From contig NZ_JACHCI010000006.1 of the NCBI RefSeq assembly GCF_014200675.1, positions 77,931 to 141,930 of the forward strand: a DNA stretch of 64,000 bases, given 5' to 3'. Under the pieces are notes generated by a model. The model was not told the origin of the DNA and ran no database searches. It worked only from the letters and a program-made list of their open reading frames with translations. This document shows positions 63,240-64,000 of this stretch, in pieces (position 1 is the stretch's first letter; the number at the start of each line of letters is the position of its first letter). Origin of the DNA: Janthinobacterium saanense (GTDB taxonomy: Bacteria > Pseudomonadota > Gammaproteobacteria > Burkholderiales > Burkholderiaceae_D). A program made the translations under genes and the position numbers.

Positions 63240-64000
63240 ATGACCTCTGCCCTGCCCTTTTTGCCATTTTCCAAACCCACTATCGATGAAGCCACCATCG
63301 CCGCCGTCGGCGAGGTGCTGCGCTCTGGCTGGATTACCAGCGGGCCAAAAGTGCAAGCCTTCGAAGCACAACTGTCCGAGTACTTTGGCGGCCGCCCCGT
63401 GCGCACCTTCAATTCCGGCACCTGCACCATGGAAATCGCCCTGCGCATCGCCGGCATAGGCCCTGGCGATGAAGTCATCACCACGCCCATCTCGTGGGTG
63501 GCCACCGCCAACGTCATCATCGAAGTGGGCGCCACGCCGGTGTTTGCCGATATCGACCCGGTCACGCGCAATATCGACCTCGACAAGCTGGAAGCGGCCA
63601 TCACGCCGAGAACCCGCGCCATCATCCCCGTCTACCTGTCGGGCTTGCCGGTCGACATGGACCGCCTGTACGCGATTGCCGACAAATACAAGCTGCGCGT
63701 GGTGGAAGACGCCGCGCAAGCATTTGGTTCCGAGTGGAAAGGCAAGCGCATCGGCGCGTTTGGCGACTTCGTGTCCTTCAGCTTCCAGGCCAATAAAAAC
63801 CTCACCACCGGTGAAGGCGGCGCGCTGGTGCTGAACAACCTGGAAGAAGCCAGGCTGGCCGAAAAATACCGCTTGCAAGGCGTTACCCGCAGCGGCGTCG
63901 ATGGCATCGATGTCGATGTGCTGGGCGGCAAATACAATATGAGCGACATCATGGCTGCCATCGGCCTGGGCCAGTTCGCCAATATCGAAGCGATCACGGC
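63240..64000 (+). CDS. arnB: DegT/DnrJ/EryC1/StrS aminotransferase, ArnB-like (cut by window edge)
   Basis: 253 codons visible from the ATG at 63240; the 3' end is outside. Typical start: LPFSKPTIDEATIAAVGEVLRSGWITSGPKVQAFEAQL. Then FNSGTCTMEIALRIAGIGPGDEVITTPISWVATANVI, VVEDAAQAFGSEWKG, and the PLP-Lys in SFQANKNLTTGEGG. It makes a UDP-4-amino sugar from a 4-keto precursor; ArnB makes UDP-4-amino-4-deoxy-L-arabinose. Other sugar aminotransferases of the family cannot be excluded. It lies 206 bases after the ArnT-like gene. Confidence 0.82.
   Translation, partial: MTSALPFLPFSKPTIDEATIAAVGEVLRSGWITSGPKVQAFEAQLSEYFGGRPVRTFNSGTCTMEIALRIAGIGPGDEVITTPISWVATANVIIEVGATPVFADIDPVTRNIDLDKLEAAITPRTRAIIPVYLSGLPVDMDRLYAIADKYKLRVVEDAAQAFGSEWKGKRIGAFGDFVSFSFQANKNLTTGEGGALVLNNLEEARLAEKYRLQGVTRSGVDGIDVDVLGGKYNMSDIMAAIGLGQFANIEAIT

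Overview
The window looks like chromosomal DNA from a GC-rich betaproteobacterium of the Oxalobacteraceae (Janthinobacterium / Duganella / Massilia type). This is inferred from protein character: a Bug (TctC-type) solute-binding protein, a betaproteobacterial porin, a DUF2339/DUF3999 pair, a KaiC-like ATPase, and an aryl-polyene cluster of this style. It is not a database result.

Layout. 1-3450 (-): 5' part of a very large secreted protein made of Ig-like domains and near-identical 255-bp IPT/TIG repeats; it runs off the left edge. 3692-5736: three tandem 177-residue tail-collar (microcystin-dependent protein type) genes and a convergent DUF6916 gene. 5863-9331: an accessory patch with a DUF3011 gene, an intact hicAB toxin-antitoxin pair with a palindromic operator, two broken HicB-like antitoxin relics, a small lipoprotein, a phage-tail gene relic, an AlpA-type regulator and tRNA-Pro(GGG). 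9434-15951 (-): an RND tripartite efflux operon with its TetR gene last. 16365-19423 (+): KaiC-like ATPase plus hybrid histidine kinase. 19427-21313 (-): MFS-acyltransferase fusion (LplT/Aas type). 21531-26095 (+): DUF2339-DUF3999 membrane pair. 26120-28228: an HTH regulator and two small exported proteins.

28231-46427 (-) holds a phosphopantetheinyl transferase, two small lipoprotein/exported-protein loci, and an uninterrupted, mostly overlapping run of 18 genes. I read this run as an aryl-polyene (APE) pigment pathway: chain-length factor, PlsC acyltransferase, two ACPs, membrane protein, AMP-ligase fused to a hot-dog dehydratase, methyltransferase, GT2, LpxL-type acyltransferase, aromatic amino acid ammonia-lyase, thioesterase, LolA-like protein, MMPL exporter, DUF3261 lipoprotein, ketosynthase, dehydratase, ketoreductase, ketosynthase. 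The lyase would supply an aryl-acrylate starter. The ligase, KS/KR/DH enzymes and ACPs would build the polyene. The acyltransferases, GT, LolA-like protein, MMPL protein and lipoprotein would attach and export it to the outer membrane. A 32-bp inverted repeat overlaps a candidate promoter just before the first gene.

46931-56571 is a nutrient-uptake locus: porin, Bug protein, an Fbp-like ABC importer (binding protein, fused permease, ATPase) and an AbrB-type membrane protein read leftward, with a TctD/TctE-like two-component system divergent to them. The right end holds housekeeping genes: outer-membrane beta-barrel protein, RraB-like protein, homoserine dehydrogenase (hom), an AlaA-like aminotransferase with a TTG start, a Mth938-domain protein, an ArnT-like glycosyltransferase and an ArnB-like aminotransferase cut by the right edge.
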